Source: CALKXV01 sp965228905 (lineage in GTDB: Bacteria > Pseudomonadota > Alphaproteobacteria > Rhodobacterales > Rhodobacteraceae). Taken from it: a stretch of 64,000 nucleotides of DNA. The translations under genes and the position numbers were made by a program. The DNA is taken from NCBI GenBank assembly GCA_965228905.1, contig CBDDII010000002.1, forward strand, positions 124,001 to 188,000. The letters run 5' to 3'. Position 1 is the stretch's first letter, and the number at the start of each line of letters is the position of its first letter. Below are positions 42,394 to 51,618 of this stretch, in pieces. Below the pieces are notes generated by a model, which did no database searches, was not told the origin of the DNA, and saw only the letters and a list, made by a program, of their open reading frames with translations.

Positions 42394-43146
42394 TCAGCCC
42401 CCGCGCACCGCGACCCGGACGGAGCGTTCGTCGTGGTAGATTTCGCTTACCCTGCCGCTGTCCAGCAGGCGGGCCAATCCGTCGGGACGGCGGCGATAGT
42501 AGCGCCCCCTGAGATCAAGAATCACGGCACCGCCGCCGGAGATCACGCGCTGGAACAGGTCGAGGTAACCATCGACCGGATAGTGAAAGCCGCAGGAATA
42601 AAGGCTGGTGGCGAGGTCGGCGGTGACACCGGCGACCGCGTCCGGGGTCTTTTCGGGGTTGATGGCGGTCACGTCGCTGATGCCGTTTTCACCAAGAAGC
42701 GCCGTGGCAGAGGCAAGGCTGGCATAGCCCGAACCGCTATCGGCCCAGCCGTGGTATTGGGCGGGCGTTTCCTCGATGTCGATCAGGGTGAAAGCGCAGT
42801 TGAAATCGCTCGCGAGGAACAGATCGTTGATGCCCGCGCCGCAACCGATGTCGGCCACATGGGCCGGACGCAGCCCCTCGGCCTTGAGGTAATCGCGCAG
42901 GGGCAGGTATTCGCGCCAGATCTCGGCCAATGCCCCGGCGATGATCCTGTCGCGGTTTTGGGCAACCTCTGCCGCCATCGGGGCGGTGTCCCCGGCTTCC
43001 CATGCCTTGCGTGCCTGCTTGGAAATCTGCTTGGTGCGCTGGAACCCGATCAGCATGACGTCGGTGTCGTCAAGCGTGTGGGTCTTCAGTCCCAGTTCCG
43101 CCAGTTCGTCAGTTGGCAGTTCCTGGATGGCCGGTCGATCAAGCAT
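42394..43146 (-). CDS. Class I SAM-dependent methyltransferase
   Basis: The 250-residue protein has a helical N-terminal region. The SAM-binding motif is VADIGCGAGIND (about 101-112), followed by an acidic second strand FTLIDIEET and the later SLYSCGFHYPVDGYLDLF. The methyl acceptor is unknown. It lies 58 nt downstream of the alcohol dehydrogenase gene on the same strand. Confidence 0.75.
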   Translation of the reverse strand: MLDRPAIQELPTDELAELGLKTHTLDDTDVMLIGFQRTKQISKQARKAWEAGDTAPMAAEVAQNRDRIIAGALAEIWREYLPLRDYLKAEGLRPAHVADIGCGAGINDLFLASDFNCAFTLIDIEETPAQYHGWADSGSGYASLASATALLGENGISDVTAINPEKTPDAVAGVTADLATSLYSCGFHYPVDGYLDLFQRVISGGGAVILDLRGRYYRRRPDGLARLLDSGRVSEIYHDERSVRVAVRGG

Positions 43147-43204
43147 CGCGTCCCCCCTTTTTTGGCAGAGATTTGCACGAAGGCGCTGTCTTGGGAAGTG
43201 GCGA

Positions 43205-44281
43205 TCAGAAGACGATCACGTTGCGCCGTGCCTTCCCCGTGCGCGTGTCGGCAATCGCTTCGTTGATCTGGTCAAGGTTCCAGCGGTTGGAAATCAGCTC
43301 GTCCAGTTTCAATCGGCCTTGCAGGTAGAGGCCCGTCAGCCATGGGATGTCGCGGGCCAGCACGGTGTTGCCCATCTTGGTGCCGATCAGGGATTGCCCG
43401 GCGCTGGAAATCACATCGGGGGCATAGGTGGCGGGTTGGCCGGACGGCGGGATGCCGACGAGGACGACGCGCCCGCCGGGGGCAAGGAAGTTCGGGGCAG
43501 CATTGAAAACCGGCGTCGCACCGACCGTCACGAACACCGCGTCCGCGCCTTTGCCCAAGAGTGTTTTGACAGCTTCGGCCGGGTCGCCTTCGCCTGCAAG
43601 GATGCCGTCGGTCGCGCCGAATTCCCTGGCGTCTTCCAGCTTTGCTTCGGTCAGGTCGACCGCCACGATCCGCCCTGCACCGGCAAGGCGTGCGCCCTGG
43701 ATGGCATTCAGCCCGACGCCGCCCGCGCCGATCACCACCGCATCTTCGCCGGGGCGCAAACGGGCGGCGTTGACCACCGCACCGACACCCGTAATTACGC
43801 CGCAGGACAAAAGCGAAGCGGCGTCGAAGGGAATGGCGGCGGGGATGCGGGCGATCTGGCTGGTGTCGACGACGACCTTTTCGGCAAAGGCCCCGCAGTA
43901 AAGCGCGCGATGCACGTCGCTGCCACCCGTGGTTTTCAAGGGCGTGGCGGCCCCGGCTTCGGGGCAGATCGCCGGCAGGCCCGCGCCGCAGGTCGGGCAG
44001 GTGCCACAGGATTTGATCAGCGTTACGATCACCCGGTCACCGAGAGCGTAGCCTGCTGCGCCTTCGCCAAGCGCGGTCACTTCTCCTGAAGCTTCGTGCC
44101 CGTAAACCGCAGGCAGGACGCCGCCCCAGGCCCCGTCTGCAAAGGCGATGTCGGAGTGGCAGATGGCGCAGGCCTTCAGCGTGACTTCAACCTCGCCCGG
44201 CCCGGGTGGGGCAAGGTCCAGTTCCTCGATCACCAGGGGTTCGGCGAATGCGTGGCATACGGCGGCACGAATGCGGCTCAT
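43205..44281 (-). CDS. Zinc-dependent alcohol dehydrogenase (MDR family)
   Basis: The 358-residue enzyme oxidises an alcohol or the glutathione adduct of an aldehyde with NAD. The catalytic zinc site shows CAICHSD and GHEASGEV. The structural zinc loop contains four cysteines (SCGTCPTCGAGLPAIC). The Rossmann motif is VVIGAGGVGLNAIQ. ATG 44281 has AAAGGAGA upstream. It resembles class III-like dehydrogenases, but the substrate is not assignable. The MFS gene upstream is 78 nt away. Confidence 0.88.
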   Translation of the reverse strand: MSRIRAAVCHAFAEPLVIEELDLAPPGPGEVEVTLKACAICHSDIAFADGAWGGVLPAVYGHEASGEVTALGEGAAGYALGDRVIVTLIKSCGTCPTCGAGLPAICPEAGAATPLKTTGGSDVHRALYCGAFAEKVVVDTSQIARIPAAIPFDAASLLSCGVITGVGAVVNAARLRPGEDAVVIGAGGVGLNAIQGARLAGAGRIVAVDLTEAKLEDAREFGATDGILAGEGDPAEAVKTLLGKGADAVFVTVGATPVFNAAPNFLAPGGRVVLVGIPPSGQPATYAPDVISSAGQSLIGTKMGNTVLARDIPWLTGLYLQGRLKLDELISNRWNLDQINEAIADTRTGKARRNVIVF

Positions 44282-44359
44282 CGGCGGTCTCCTTTCCCGG
44301 TTCAGGCTGGGGCGGAGGGACCGGCACGGCAAGCCGGAATGCGACACGCGGTCGGAAAA

Positions 44360-45562
44360 TTACGCCGGTCTTGGGCGCAATGACGGCAGGAAGACGGTGA
44401 TGCAGACGATCATCAGAACCGCCGAAACAAGGAAGGGGGCGCCGGGCAGATGGACCGTGGCCGTTTCGTCGGCAAAGCGGGCGAATACCCAGGACATCAA
44501 TAGCGGAGAGACGATCATCGCCAGTGCCGTGATCGAGGACAGAACGCCCTGTAATTCTCCCTGGCTGTCGTCGGCGGTGAGTTTCGACAGGATACCTTGC
44601 AAGGCCGGAACGACGACCGCGCCAAGGGCGGTGACGGGTGTGAACAAAAGCGCCATCCAGCCTTGGGTGACAAGGGCAAGGACAACGAAGGCGAAGATGT
44701 TGAAGACCAGCCCGTAAAGCACCGTCCCCCGGTCGCCGAACCATTGAAGGAAGACCCGGATCAACCCGCCCTGGACCAGCGCCATCGAGATTCCGAAGGC
44801 GGCAAGCGAAAGACCGATCGTGCCTTCGCTCCAACCAAAGCGGGCGGTGGTGAAGTAGGCCCAGATCACGGGATAGACGTAAAATGCGACCTGGTAGACG
44901 AAGAACATCAGCAAAAGCGGGCGGATGTGGCGGTTCAGGCTGACATGGGCGAAGGCGCCAAGGGGGTTGGCGCGGACCCACGAAAAGTCGCGGCGCGTCC
45001 GCTCGGTCACGGTTTCGGGCATCACGAAGTAGCCGAATGTCATATTCAGCGCGGCCAGGATCGCGGCGGCATAGAAGGGGGCGCGGGTGCCCAATTCGGC
45101 CAGGATGCCACCGATCATCGGCCCCAGAACAAAGCCCACCCCGAAGGCCGCGCCGACAAGGCCGAAACGGGCGGCCTTTTCTTCTGCGCTGGAAATGTCT
45201 GCGATCACGGCTGTCGCGGTCGATTGGGTGGCCGCCGTGATGCCGCCGATGATCCGGCCGATGAACAACAGCCAGAAGGTCTGTGCCAGCGCCATGATGA
45301 TGTAGTCGATCACCATCACGAAAAGCGATCCCAGAAGGACGGGCCGCCGCCCGTACCTGTCCGAAAGCGATCCGAGCAACGGGCCGCTGAGGAACAGCAT
45401 GACGGCGAAGATGGTCGAGAGCAGACCACCGACGAGGGCCGCGTCGGCAAGGGGAATGTCACCGATTTCCTGCAAGAGAGCGGGCATCACGGGCATGATC
45501 AACCCGATGCCCATGGCATCGAGCACAAGCGTGACCATGACAAAGACCAGCGTGCGATTCAT
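44360..45562 (-). CDS. MFS efflux transporter, TetA-like (TCR) group
   Basis: The 400-residue inner-membrane transporter has 12 predicted helices. The motif A variant GPLLGSLSDRYGRRPVLL follows helix 2, and motif C-like GPMIGGILAELG marks a drug/H+ antiporter. It starts directly with LVFVMVTLVLDAMGIGLIMPVMPALL, as in TetA-group proteins. The substrate is unknown; tetracycline export is only one possibility. It lies downstream of the pcaB terminator and likely has its own promoter. Confidence 0.85.
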   Translation of the reverse strand: MNRTLVFVMVTLVLDAMGIGLIMPVMPALLQEIGDIPLADAALVGGLLSTIFAVMLFLSGPLLGSLSDRYGRRPVLLGSLFVMVIDYIIMALAQTFWLLFIGRIIGGITAATQSTATAVIADISSAEEKAARFGLVGAAFGVGFVLGPMIGGILAELGTRAPFYAAAILAALNMTFGYFVMPETVTERTRRDFSWVRANPLGAFAHVSLNRHIRPLLLMFFVYQVAFYVYPVIWAYFTTARFGWSEGTIGLSLAAFGISMALVQGGLIRVFLQWFGDRGTVLYGLVFNIFAFVVLALVTQGWMALLFTPVTALGAVVVPALQGILSKLTADDSQGELQGVLSSITALAMIVSPLLMSWVFARFADETATVHLPGAPFLVSAVLMIVCITVFLPSLRPRPA

Positions 45563-45600
45563 GCCGGATTACATATGCGGCAGATCGGTGCAGGGGAAGA

Positions 45601-45628
45601 AAAAAGTGAACTGATTAGTTCACTTTTT
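45601..45628 (-). terminator. Intrinsic terminator of the pcaB operon
   Basis: AAAAAGTGAACT and AGTTCACTTTTT form a perfect 12-bp stem with a 4-nt loop that overlaps the pcaB stop codon. On the minus strand the stem ends in six T residues. This should end transcription of the operon that starts near 50954. Confidence 0.85.
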
Positions 45629-46952
45629 GATCTCGCGCGGCGCGGGCAAAGGCGATTGCGTCTTTAGAGGATGTGCCAAGCTGTTGCTTTTCATCGAAAA
45701 CATCACCCAGATCCAGGTCGGGATGGGCGGTTCGCGCCACGTCCGAAAGGGCGGCACCTGTTTCAATTGCACCGGCGATCAGCGCCTTGGTTTCCGCCTG
45801 CGCCTCGGGGCGGGGCATGATCTCGGTCAGTGCGAAACTCAGCGCCTCGGCAAAAACCGTGCCCTTCGTAGAGCGGATGTGCGCCGCCATCGCCTCGCGG
45901 TTCGGGGTGAGGTTCTTCGCGATGTCCTCGGCCAGGGCCGTGGCGCGGGCAGAAAGGATGACCATCTGTGCCAAGCTCAGCCATTCCGACAGCCAGGCGG
46001 CTCCGTCGCGTTCCTGGCGATGGGGCAGCGCCGATTGCATGACCAAGTTCAGCCCGTTCACCTGCCGCGCGATGGCAACCACGGCAGAGGGGGCGACGGG
46101 ATTGGATTTCTGCGGCATGGTCGAGGAACTTCCACCCCCGCCAAGCGCGACCTCGCCGACCCCGGATTGGGTCAGGATCAACAGATCCTCGCCCATCTTG
46201 GCCAGCGATCCGGTCATGCCGGTCAGCCAGCCTGCAAGGGCGGCGACGCCGTCGCGTCCGTTGTGCCAGCTTGCGCCGGGGTCGTTCAGGGCCAATGCCT
46301 TGGCAAGGGCAGTGCGGACCGCAGGTCCGCTGTCCCCCATAGCTGATAGCGTGCCCGCCGCGCCGGACAGGCTGACGCATTCGACGTCCTTTCGCACCGC
46401 GTCCAGCCGCGCGCGGTGGCGCAGCAGGGGGCGACCCCATGCGGCGACGATCGCACCGAAACTTGTAACGACGGCGGCCTGACCGAAGGTGCGGGCGATG
46501 ATCGGTTGTTCGGCCTCGGCCTCGGCCAGGGTGGCGAGGCTTTGGGTCAGCCGATCCAGCCGGGTCGCGATGATCGCAAGGGCCTGTCGCAGCCGGAGGG
46601 CGAGGGCGGTGTCGACGATGTCCTGGCTGGTCGCGCCCCAGTGGAGCCAGCTTGCGTGTTCGGGGGCCTGCATCGCCTCGCGAAAGGCGGCGACCAGACC
46701 CGGCACGGGCACGGCGTTTGTCGCAACCGAAGCGCCCAATCCGCCGGGATCAAGCTGAAGCTCCATCGAAGCGCGGTGGATGGCGGCAGCGGATACTTCG
46801 GGGATCAGGCCAAGGCTTCCCTGCACCTTGGCCAGAGCGCCTTCGACCAGCATCATCGCGCGCACCTCTGCGCTGTCGGTGAACAGGGCACCCACTTCGG
46901 CGTCGCCGAAGAGTTTGCCATAGATCGTGCTGTCAGCCGGAGAGGCGGGCAT
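45615..46952 (-). CDS. pcaB: 3-carboxy-cis,cis-muconate cycloisomerase
   Basis: PcaB acts in the protocatechuate branch of the beta-ketoadipate pathway. The 445-residue fumarase/aspartase-superfamily protein has the signature GSSSTMPQKSNP at about 278-289 and HWGATSQDIVDTALAL at about 105-120. The N-terminus YGKLFGDAEVGALFTD is typical of PcaB. It is the last gene of a six-gene operon with pcaD. Homologous adenylosuccinate lyase is less likely given this context. Confidence 0.9.
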   Translation of the reverse strand: MPASPADSTIYGKLFGDAEVGALFTDSAEVRAMMLVEGALAKVQGSLGLIPEVSAAAIHRASMELQLDPGGLGASVATNAVPVPGLVAAFREAMQAPEHASWLHWGATSQDIVDTALALRLRQALAIIATRLDRLTQSLATLAEAEAEQPIIARTFGQAAVVTSFGAIVAAWGRPLLRHRARLDAVRKDVECVSLSGAAGTLSAMGDSGPAVRTALAKALALNDPGASWHNGRDGVAALAGWLTGMTGSLAKMGEDLLILTQSGVGEVALGGGGSSSTMPQKSNPVAPSAVVAIARQVNGLNLVMQSALPHRQERDGAAWLSEWLSLAQMVILSARATALAEDIAKNLTPNREAMAAHIRSTKGTVFAEALSFALTEIMPRPEAQAETKALIAGAIETGAALSDVARTAHPDLDLGDVFDEKQQLGTSSKDAIAFARAARDQKVN

Positions 46953-46963
46953 GGCGGGGCCTT

Positions 46964-47671
46964 TCAGGTGGTTTGCCGCGCAATAGCATCAAGCAGGGCG
47001 ACAAGGCCATCGGGGTCGGAGAAGAAGGGCGAGTGGCCGGAGTTCATGCGGTGAACCCTGTCTTTGGGCCAGTCGGCGGTCACTGCAATCTGGAATTCGG
47101 GGCGGACAGTGCGGTCGTCTTCGCAGATGATGTAGTGGTGGTCGAGATCGCCCAACTCGAACTCCATGACTTCCAAAAGGACCGACATTGTTTGCGGCAC
47201 GAGGTGTTCGCGCGCAAAGGCGCGGTCAGTTGGGTTGCAGTCGTTGTAAAAGACCGTCTCGGCCAGATCGTGATCCACGATGTGGGCAAGGCCGTCCGTG
47301 CCCTTGGCGATGCTTAGGGCGTCGGGGGTGACGACCTTTTGGCGGATGTCGTGCAGGCGCGTGCCGGAAATCGGGATATGGGCGGCGAGGGAGACAAGAC
47401 GCCCGACCAGATCGGGCCGCGCGGCGGCGGCCAGCGTGATCGCCTGCCCGCCAAGGGAATGGCCGACGAGGATGCAGTCCGGAGTGAGCTTGGCGATGAC
47501 GGTTTCGCACACCTCGTCAAGGGTCAGGTCTGGGCGCGGGGCATCGCCCGCCGCGTGGCCCGGCAGATCGACGGTTGTTGCCTTGTGGCCCAGAACATCA
47601 AGCCGGGGCAGCACATGCCGCCAGCACCAACTGCCGTGGTAGGCCCCGTGGACAAGGACGAAGTGCGCCAT
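46964..47671 (-). CDS. Alpha/beta hydrolase (esterase-like)
   Basis: The 235-residue alpha/beta hydrolase begins MAHFVLVHGAYHGSWCWRHVLPRL. It has the nucleophile elbow GHSLGGQ (about 83-89) and a C-terminal catalytic histidine in NSGHSPFFSDP. This pattern resembles plant methylesterase/hydroxynitrile lyase-like enzymes such as EstC. It lies between pcaD and pcaB (11-nt and 13-nt gaps) and may feed an ester substrate into the pathway. Confidence 0.85.
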   Translation of the reverse strand: MAHFVLVHGAYHGSWCWRHVLPRLDVLGHKATTVDLPGHAAGDAPRPDLTLDEVCETVIAKLTPDCILVGHSLGGQAITLAAAARPDLVGRLVSLAAHIPISGTRLHDIRQKVVTPDALSIAKGTDGLAHIVDHDLAETVFYNDCNPTDRAFAREHLVPQTMSVLLEVMEFELGDLDHHYIICEDDRTVRPEFQIAVTADWPKDRVHRMNSGHSPFFSDPDGLVALLDAIARQTT

Positions 47672-47684
47672 GTTACTCCCCCGT

Positions 47685-48473
47685 TCAGATGTGGCCGATG
47701 TCGCGGAGGAAGCCGCTCAGGTGGTTGGCAAATTCCTGCGGTTTTTCGACCATCGGCAGATGCCCGGCCCCGCGGATCAGCTCGAACCGGCTGCCTTTGA
47801 CCAAGGCGGCGGTTTCACGGACAAGATCGGGCGGGGTGGAGCCGTCTTCGCTGCCCGCGATGGCGAGTGTCGGCAGGGTCAGGCTGGCGGTGGTGGTATA
47901 GAAATCGGTTCCCGAGATGGCCGCCGAACAGCCCGCGTACCCGTCTGCCGGAGTGCGGGTCAGCATATTGCGCCATGCGATCAGTTCCGGCGTTGCGCGG
48001 AACCTGTCGGAAAACCAACGCTCCATCGTGGCGTCGGCCAGTGCCTCGACCCCGTCTTGTTCGACGGCGGCGATGCGGTCGGCCCAGATCGCCTCGGTCC
48101 CGATCTTGGCGGCGGTGTTGGTCAGCACCATCGCGCGTATTTGGTCCAGCCGCTTTACCGCGATCCCTTGTGCGATCATGCCGCCGATGGAACAGCCCAC
48201 GATCACCGCGTCGCGCACCTCCAGATGATCCAGCAGCCCTTCGAGGTCCGACACCAATGCGCCCATTGAATACGGAGCCTTGGGGCAGGACGACAGACCG
48301 TGACCGCGCTTGTCATAGCGGATCATGCGCAGGCCAGTGGGCAAGAGGGGGATCACCTTGTCCCAAAGCCGCAGGTCGGTGCCAAGGGAATTGGCAAAGA
48401 CCACGGGGGCGCCGTTCGGGTCGCCGTCGGTGCGGTAATTCAGATCGACGCTCTCAAGCTGGCAAATCTCCAT
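47685..48473 (-). CDS. pcaD: 3-oxoadipate enol-lactonase
   Basis: PcaD hydrolyses 3-oxoadipate enol-lactone to 3-oxoadipate, the shared step of the beta-ketoadipate pathway. The 262-residue alpha/beta hydrolase shows VVFANSLGTDLRLWDKVIPLL, RYDKRGHGLS, the nucleophile region GCSIGGMIAQ and the catalytic histidine in GAGHLPMVEKP. Its start overlaps the stop of the dehydratase gene by one base. pcaC, pcaG and pcaH are not in the window. Confidence 0.92.
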   Translation of the reverse strand: MEICQLESVDLNYRTDGDPNGAPVVFANSLGTDLRLWDKVIPLLPTGLRMIRYDKRGHGLSSCPKAPYSMGALVSDLEGLLDHLEVRDAVIVGCSIGGMIAQGIAVKRLDQIRAMVLTNTAAKIGTEAIWADRIAAVEQDGVEALADATMERWFSDRFRATPELIAWRNMLTRTPADGYAGCSAAISGTDFYTTTASLTLPTLAIAGSEDGSTPPDLVRETAALVKGSRFELIRGAGHLPMVEKPQEFANHLSGFLRDIGHI

Positions 48474-49447
48474 CAGCTTTCCTTCCTTATGTCTTCAAGG
48501 GCGCGGCGGAACATCGCCCTGTCCACGTTCCCGCCCGAGATCACGGCGATGACATCGCCGTCGCCCTTTTGGTGAAACAGAGCGGCGGCAAGGGCCACGG
48601 CACCACCCGGTTCCGCAACGAGTTTCAATCGGTCGAAGGCGGCGGCCATGGCGCGAAGGGCCTCGGCGTCGCTGACCACGATGCCAGGGCCACAAAGACG
48701 CTGGATCACGGGGTAGGTCAACTGGCCCGGTGTCGGCGTGAGGATGGCGTCGCAGATCGACCCGGACATCCTGTCGTTCGCCTGTCGCGCCCCGGCGGCG
48801 AGGGAGCGTGTCACGTCGTCAAAGCCTTCGGGTTCTACCGGACGCGGGCGCAACCCGCGGGCCTTGGCCTCAAGCGCAAGTGAAATGCCAGCGGTCAACC
48901 CGCCCCCGCCGCAGGGGATCAGGACATCGGCTTTTTCGATCCCGGCTTCGGCGGCCTGGGCTGCGATTTCAAGCCCGATGGTGCCCTGGCCCGCGATCAC
49001 CTCTTCATTGTCGAAGGGTTTGATGAGGGTCAGACCGCGCGTTTCGGCAAGCTCTGCGCCGATGGCGTCGCGGTCGCCCGTTTCGCGGTCGTACAGCACT
49101 ACCTCGGCCCCATAGGCGCGGGTGTTGGCGATCTTCATCTCGGGCGCATCCCCGGGCATGACGATCACGGCGGGTGCACCCATTTCGCGGGCTGCGCAGG
49201 CGATGCCCTGGGCGTGGTTCCCCGAGGAAAAGGCGATCACGCCCTTGGCACGGGTGTCCGGCGCGAGGGCCGAGATCGCCGACCTTGCGCCCCGGTACTT
49301 GAAGGACCCGGTCTTTTGCAGGCATTCGGGTTTGATGAAGACGCGCCGCCCGGCCATTTCGTCCAGCAGGGGCGCGTTCAAAAGCGGGGTACGGACGGCA
49401 TGACCCGACAGGCGTTCGGCGGCGGCGGTGATCCGGTCGATTGTCAT
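48473..49447 (-). CDS. PLP-dependent threonine/serine dehydratase-like enzyme
   Basis: The 324-residue fold-type II PLP enzyme has the lysine motif GSFKYRGARSAI (Schiff-base K near residue 50), SSGNHAQGIA and the glycine-rich phosphate loop PCGGGGLTAG. It would deaminate threonine, serine or hydroxyaspartate. It lacks the C-terminal ACT domain of biosynthetic IlvA, so it is a catabolic or racemase-like form. ATG 49447 overlaps the upstream stop by 4 nt. Confidence 0.85.
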   Translation of the reverse strand: MTIDRITAAAERLSGHAVRTPLLNAPLLDEMAGRRVFIKPECLQKTGSFKYRGARSAISALAPDTRAKGVIAFSSGNHAQGIACAAREMGAPAVIVMPGDAPEMKIANTRAYGAEVVLYDRETGDRDAIGAELAETRGLTLIKPFDNEEVIAGQGTIGLEIAAQAAEAGIEKADVLIPCGGGGLTAGISLALEAKARGLRPRPVEPEGFDDVTRSLAAGARQANDRMSGSICDAILTPTPGQLTYPVIQRLCGPGIVVSDAEALRAMAAAFDRLKLVAEPGGAVALAAALFHQKGDGDVIAVISGGNVDRAMFRRALEDIRKES

Positions 49448-50268
49448 GGAAGTTGCGCGATCCAGTTTCGGATGACCTCAAGGGCTTGGGGCTCATCAAG
49501 GAAGGGCACATGGCCGCGACCGGGCACGTCGCTGCGCAGCATGTCGGGGCGGCGGCGGCTCATCTCGTCGGCGGTTTCAAGGGCGAGAAGCTCGGAATTG
49601 GCCCCGCGCACCAGCGCCAGCGGCAGTCCGTCCAGCGCGTCGAACATGGGCCAGAGGTCGGGCATGGGCGCATCGGCGGTCGCCAGCACGGCGTCGCGCA
49701 GGGCGGGGTCATAGTTGATCTTCAGGCCCTCGGGCGTTTCGACATAGTGCATCCGCACCTCTTGGTCCCACCGCGCAGGCGGCACGCCCTCGAACCCGGC
49801 GATCAGCGAGGCGCGCATGGCGCTGGCCTCGGCATAGGTCTTTTGCGCCGGGTTCCTGCCGATATAGTCGCGGATGGTTTCGATCCCCGCCGGGGCCAGT
49901 TCGGGGCCGATGTCGACGAGGCAAGCGCCGGTCATGCGGTGCTTGGCGAAGGTGGCCAGCGCCATGGCGATCAACCCGCCGCGCGAGGTGCCGAGGATCG
50001 CGGTCTTTTCGATGCCAAGGTAATCCAGCAGGGCAAGGGCGTCCTGCGCCTCGGTCGGGATGGTATAGGTGTCGGCACCGGTCCATTCCGATTGGCCGCG
50101 CCCGCGATAATCCATCCGGATGAACCGCACGCCTTCGGGCAGATGCGGGGCAAGGTAGTCAAAGTCGCTGCCATTCCGCGACAGGCCAGAGAGGGCAAGG
50201 ACGGGCGTGCCGGTGCCTTCGTCGGTATAGTGGATGCTTGCGCCGTCGGGTGCGGAAAACTTGGGCAT
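49444..50268 (-). CDS. Alpha/beta hydrolase
   Basis: The 274-residue hydrolase has the oxyanion region VLALSGLSRNGSDFD, RMDYRGRGQSEW, the nucleophile elbow GTSRGGLIAM and the histidine in GRGHVPFLDEP. Arginine in the elbow (S-R-G-G) is less usual but known. ATG 50268 shares one base with the stop codon of the dehalogenase gene. The substrate is unknown. Confidence 0.83.
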   Translation of the reverse strand: MPKFSAPDGASIHYTDEGTGTPVLALSGLSRNGSDFDYLAPHLPEGVRFIRMDYRGRGQSEWTGADTYTIPTEAQDALALLDYLGIEKTAILGTSRGGLIAMALATFAKHRMTGACLVDIGPELAPAGIETIRDYIGRNPAQKTYAEASAMRASLIAGFEGVPPARWDQEVRMHYVETPEGLKINYDPALRDAVLATADAPMPDLWPMFDALDGLPLALVRGANSELLALETADEMSRRRPDMLRSDVPGRGHVPFLDEPQALEVIRNWIAQLP

Positions 50269-50954
50269 CAGAGCGATCCTGCAAGGCTTGGAATGCTGGT
50301 CAGATCGGAAAGCATATGCGTTGGTTGCGCTGGCAGGCGGTCCATCGGTTCGCCCGCGCGGTTGACCCAGACGGTGGTGAACCCGTATTGCGCGGCACCC
50401 GCCGCGTCCCATCCGTTGGAGGATACGAACAGCACCTCGGCGGGATCGGTGCCAAAGTGGTTGCCCACCATGTCATAGACGGCGCGGGCCGGTTTGAAGA
50501 TGCCGACGTCTTCGACCGAAAGCACCGCGTCCAGCACCCCGCCGACATCGGCAAACTGGACGGCCCCGTCCAGCATGTCGGGCGAGCCGTTCGACAGGAT
50601 CCCGGTCTTGTACCCGTTCGCCTTAAGCGTGCTCAGCATCTCGGGCACTTCCGGGTAGGCGGGCAATTCCCAATAAAGCGCCAGCAGCGTTTCGCGCAGC
50701 ACGGGATCGACCAGCCCGCTGGCTTCCATCGCCCAATCCAGTCCGTCTTGCGTCACCTGCCAGAACGAGACGTGATCGCCGGTGATCGCCCTCAGCCAAG
50801 TATATTGCAACTGCTTCAGGCGCCAGTCGGCGGCAAGGCGCGGCCAGACCTCGGCCAGCTTTTCCTGGCCCGGCTGCTCGGCCGCGACACGGGCGGCGGC
50901 GGCGACGTCGAACAGGGTGCCATAGGCGTCGAATATGCAGGTGGTGACGGGCAT
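50268..50954 (-). CDS. (S)-2-haloacid dehalogenase, type II
   Basis: The 228-residue HAD-superfamily enzyme has the nucleophile aspartate in CIFDAYGTLFD at residues 5-15, the second motif TGILSNGSPDML, a conserved lysine in GIFKPARAVYD, and the type II signature FVSSNGWDAAGAAQYGF. These residues fit hydrolysis of L-2-haloacids to D-2-hydroxyacids. ATG 50954 has AAGGAG upstream. It is the first gene of the operon that ends with pcaB, an unusual pairing. Confidence 0.88.
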   Translation of the reverse strand: MPVTTCIFDAYGTLFDVAAAARVAAEQPGQEKLAEVWPRLAADWRLKQLQYTWLRAITGDHVSFWQVTQDGLDWAMEASGLVDPVLRETLLALYWELPAYPEVPEMLSTLKANGYKTGILSNGSPDMLDGAVQFADVGGVLDAVLSVEDVGIFKPARAVYDMVGNHFGTDPAEVLFVSSNGWDAAGAAQYGFTTVWVNRAGEPMDRLPAQPTHMLSDLTSIPSLAGSL

Positions 50955-51067
50955 GGTCGGCTCCTTCGCTTTGACGCAATCTGGCACGGGCGCGAGGAAG
51001 GTGAAAGCGGGTATGGGGCGAATCCCGCGGTCGTGATAGGCTGAGGCATTACCGGGGGAGGTGAGAC

Positions 51068-51454
51068 ATGACCGATATTCACGGAACGGTTTTCTGGAAC
51101 GAGTTGAACACGCGCGACGTTGTGGCGGCCAAGGCGTATTACGCCGCGATCTGCGGTTGGACCTATGACACCATGCCGATGGAGGGCGGTGGCGAATATG
51201 TTGTGGCCAAACTGGGGGATCAGATGGTCGGCGGTATCTTTGACATGTCGGTGATGCCGGGGATGGAGGATGTGCCGTCCCATTGGCTGACCTATTTCGC
51301 GGTTGATGACGTCGATGCCTCGACCCGCGCGACCGCCGGGGCGGGCGGCATGGTCATTCGCGAGCCCTTCGACATACCCGAGGTGGGGCGCATTTCCATC
51401 GTAAAGGATGCCAGTGGCGCCGCGATCGGGTTGATGACGCCGACCAGCACCTGA
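51068..51454 (+). CDS. VOC family protein (glyoxalase/bleomycin resistance fold)
   Basis: The 128-residue protein contains a VOC module: GTVFWNELNTRDVVAAKAYYAAICGWTYDTM, then GGIFDMS and HWLTYFAVDDVDASTRATAGAGGMVIREP. The second half ends DASGAAIGLM. Metal ligands and substrate are not clear. GGGGAGG precedes the ATG. It is divergent from the dehalogenase operon. Confidence 0.85.
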   Translation: MTDIHGTVFWNELNTRDVVAAKAYYAAICGWTYDTMPMEGGGEYVVAKLGDQMVGGIFDMSVMPGMEDVPSHWLTYFAVDDVDASTRATAGAGGMVIREPFDIPEVGRISIVKDASGAAIGLMTPTST

Positions 51455-51618
51455 CGTTGGACGATAATGGCGTGCGCATTTGGCGCGTTCCGGCCTTCTG
51501 AACCGGGCTGGACGCTCTCGGCCATTCGCGCAAGGATGCGCGCCATGACAACCGACTTGCCGAACGACATGACACATCTGGCAAAGCGCCCCTTGGCAAT
51601 GGGCGCATCCTTGGGCTG

